Below are positions 16,550-17,349 of a DNA stretch of 17,349 bases, one piece after another. This DNA is from an uncultured Subdoligranulum sp. (GTDB taxonomy: Bacteria > Bacillota_A > Clostridia > Oscillospirales > Ruminococcaceae). The notes beneath the pieces are model-generated. The model did no database searches and was not told where the DNA came from. It saw only the letters and a list, made by a program, of their open reading frames with translations. How positions within the stretch are numbered: the first letter of the stretch is position 1; every line of letters starts with the position of its first letter. The position numbers and the translations under genes were made by a program. The stretch covers positions 1 through 17,349 of the forward strand of contig NZ_CALADU010000304.1 of the NCBI RefSeq assembly GCF_937890665.1, given 5' to 3'.

Positions 16550-17254
16550 ATGAAAGAAAAAAGCATCCATATGGCAAAATGCGTCCTCGTCTACTGTCTG
16601 GGCCTCTTTATCATGGCCATGGGCGTGTCGTTTTCCGGCACTGCCGATTTAGGCATGTCGCCGGTGAACTCCATCCCTTATGTCCTCAGCGAGATTTTCA
16701 CCGCGCTGTCCATGGGGACGTGGATCATCATTATCTTTTCACTCTACATCCTCATCCAGTTTGTCATCTTGGGCCGCGACTTTCAGCCGTGGCGGATCTT
16801 GCAGTTGATCTGCACCACCCTCTTCGGCTACTTTACCGACTTTACCAACTTTTTGGCCGACTGCTTTTTGCCGGACCCCGCCCAGATGCCCTTCTCTCCG
16901 GCGGTGGTCTATGGCGTACGGCTGCTCTATCTTTTCATCAGCATGGTGCTCATCGCACTGGGCATCCTCTTCTATCTGGCCCCCAATCTGATCTCACTGC
17001 CCGGCGAGGGCATCATGCAGGTCATCGCCCACAAGTTGGACAAGCCCCTGCCCGTCATCAAAATGTGCTTTGACTGCACGGTGTCCCTTATTGCACTGGC
17101 CATCTCGCTGGCCTACTTCCGCCAATTCCACGGCATCCGGGAGGGCACCGTGATCGCTGCCTTTGGGGTGGGCAAGATTCTGGGCCTGTACGAGCCCCTC
17201 AAGCCCGCTTTGCACCGCTTTATGCATGGCTTGGAAGCGGAAGAAGCCCTTTGA
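16550..17254 (+). CDS. YczE/YitT-like integral membrane protein
   Basis: The 234-residue protein has about five or six membrane helices, including CVLVYCLGLFIMAMGVSFS, TWIIIIFSLYILIQFVIL, RLLYLFISMVLIALGILFYL and DCTVSLIALAISLAYF. The sequence ADLGMSPVNSIPYVLSEIF after TM1, and EGTVIAAFGVGKILGLYEP near the C terminus, are the recurring patterns of the YczE/YyaS/YitT group, whose biochemical role is not established. ATG 16550 is chosen because AAAGGA lies 9 nt upstream at 16535-16540. It is a single-gene transcript with its own consensus promoter and a terminator directly after. The nearby B12 unit has a separate terminator, so a functional link is not implied. A small-molecule export or uptake role is a guess. 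Confidence 0.85.
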   Translation: MKEKSIHMAKCVLVYCLGLFIMAMGVSFSGTADLGMSPVNSIPYVLSEIFTALSMGTWIIIIFSLYILIQFVILGRDFQPWRILQLICTTLFGYFTDFTNFLADCFLPDPAQMPFSPAVVYGVRLLYLFISMVLIALGILFYLAPNLISLPGEGIMQVIAHKLDKPLPVIKMCFDCTVSLIALAISLAYFRQFHGIREGTVIAAFGVGKILGLYEPLKPALHRFMHGLEAEEAL

Positions 17255-17262
17255 TCCGCTGC

Positions 17263-17297
17263 AAAAACCGGTTGGCCGAATGGCCGGCCGGTTTTTT
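17263..17297 (+). terminator. Intrinsic terminator after the YczE-like gene
   Basis: AAAAACCGGTTGGCC pairs with GGCCGGCCGGTTTTT (two G-U pairs) around a GAAT loop, ending in six T. Confidence 0.92.
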
Positions 17298-17312
17298 CTG
17301 TTCATATAAGAA

Positions 17313-17331
17313 CCACAAGCTATGCTTGTGG
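17313..17331. repeat. Short perfect inverted repeat at the window end
   Basis: CCACAAGC-TAT-GCTTGTGG is an 8-bp perfect dyad with a 3-bp centre. It may be a terminator for a minus-strand gene beyond the window (TTCTT follows on that strand) or an operator. Nothing else is seen in the last 50 bases. Confidence 0.5.
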
Positions 17332-17349
17332 GCGAATATAGCACGAGCG

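Overview
The window looks like chromosomal DNA of a GC-rich gut Clostridia bacterium of the Faecalibacterium/Gemmiger/Subdoligranulum type. This placement is inferred from the mix of families (ECF sigma factor with a DUF4367 partner, DUF4430 lipoprotein, group II ECF S component, GH1/PTS unit), the Firmicutes-style GGAGG ribosome sites and sigma-A promoters, and not from a marker gene. There are no rRNA or tRNA genes, no insertion sequence and no CRISPR array. Genes sit in short units separated by clear intrinsic terminators.

Layout. 1-2115 (+): 3' end of an SLC13-type organic-anion permease overlapping icd, a eukaryote-like NADP isocitrate dehydrogenase. 2172-3452 (-): ECF sigma factor with a DUF4367 membrane protein encoded upstream of it. 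3587-3793 (-): small orphan protein, divergent from a MATE exporter (3948-5308, +) that is broken by a one-base frameshift in a T run. 5385-7304 (-): glycogen synthase with a 149-residue Lys/Ala/Pro-rich repeat extension and a second, well-formed internal start. 7667-11449 (-): beta-glucoside utilisation, with a GH1 6-phospho-beta-glucosidase, a PTS EIIBC permease and an RpiR regulator. 11615-14328 (+): FCD-type GntR regulator and an IlvD/Edd dehydratase that resembles the YjhG/YagF sugar-acid branch, behind a structured leader. 14418-14768 (-): small membrane-anchored HTH protein with a long inverted repeat in its promoter. 14881-16172 (+): probable cobalamin riboswitch, DUF4430 (transcobalamin-like) lipoprotein and ECF S component, which together read as a B12 uptake unit. 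16219-17254 (+): YczE/YitT-like membrane protein behind a leader of about 300 nt that is rich in hairpins.

How the genes work together. The window joins carbon capture (organic anion, beta-glucosides, sugar acids) with glycogen storage and vitamin scavenging. The items most worth a second look are the repeat-extended GlgA with two translation starts, the compact B12 unit that must borrow its ECF energising module from elsewhere, and two uncharacterised leader RNAs, one before the dehydratase and one before the YczE-like gene.
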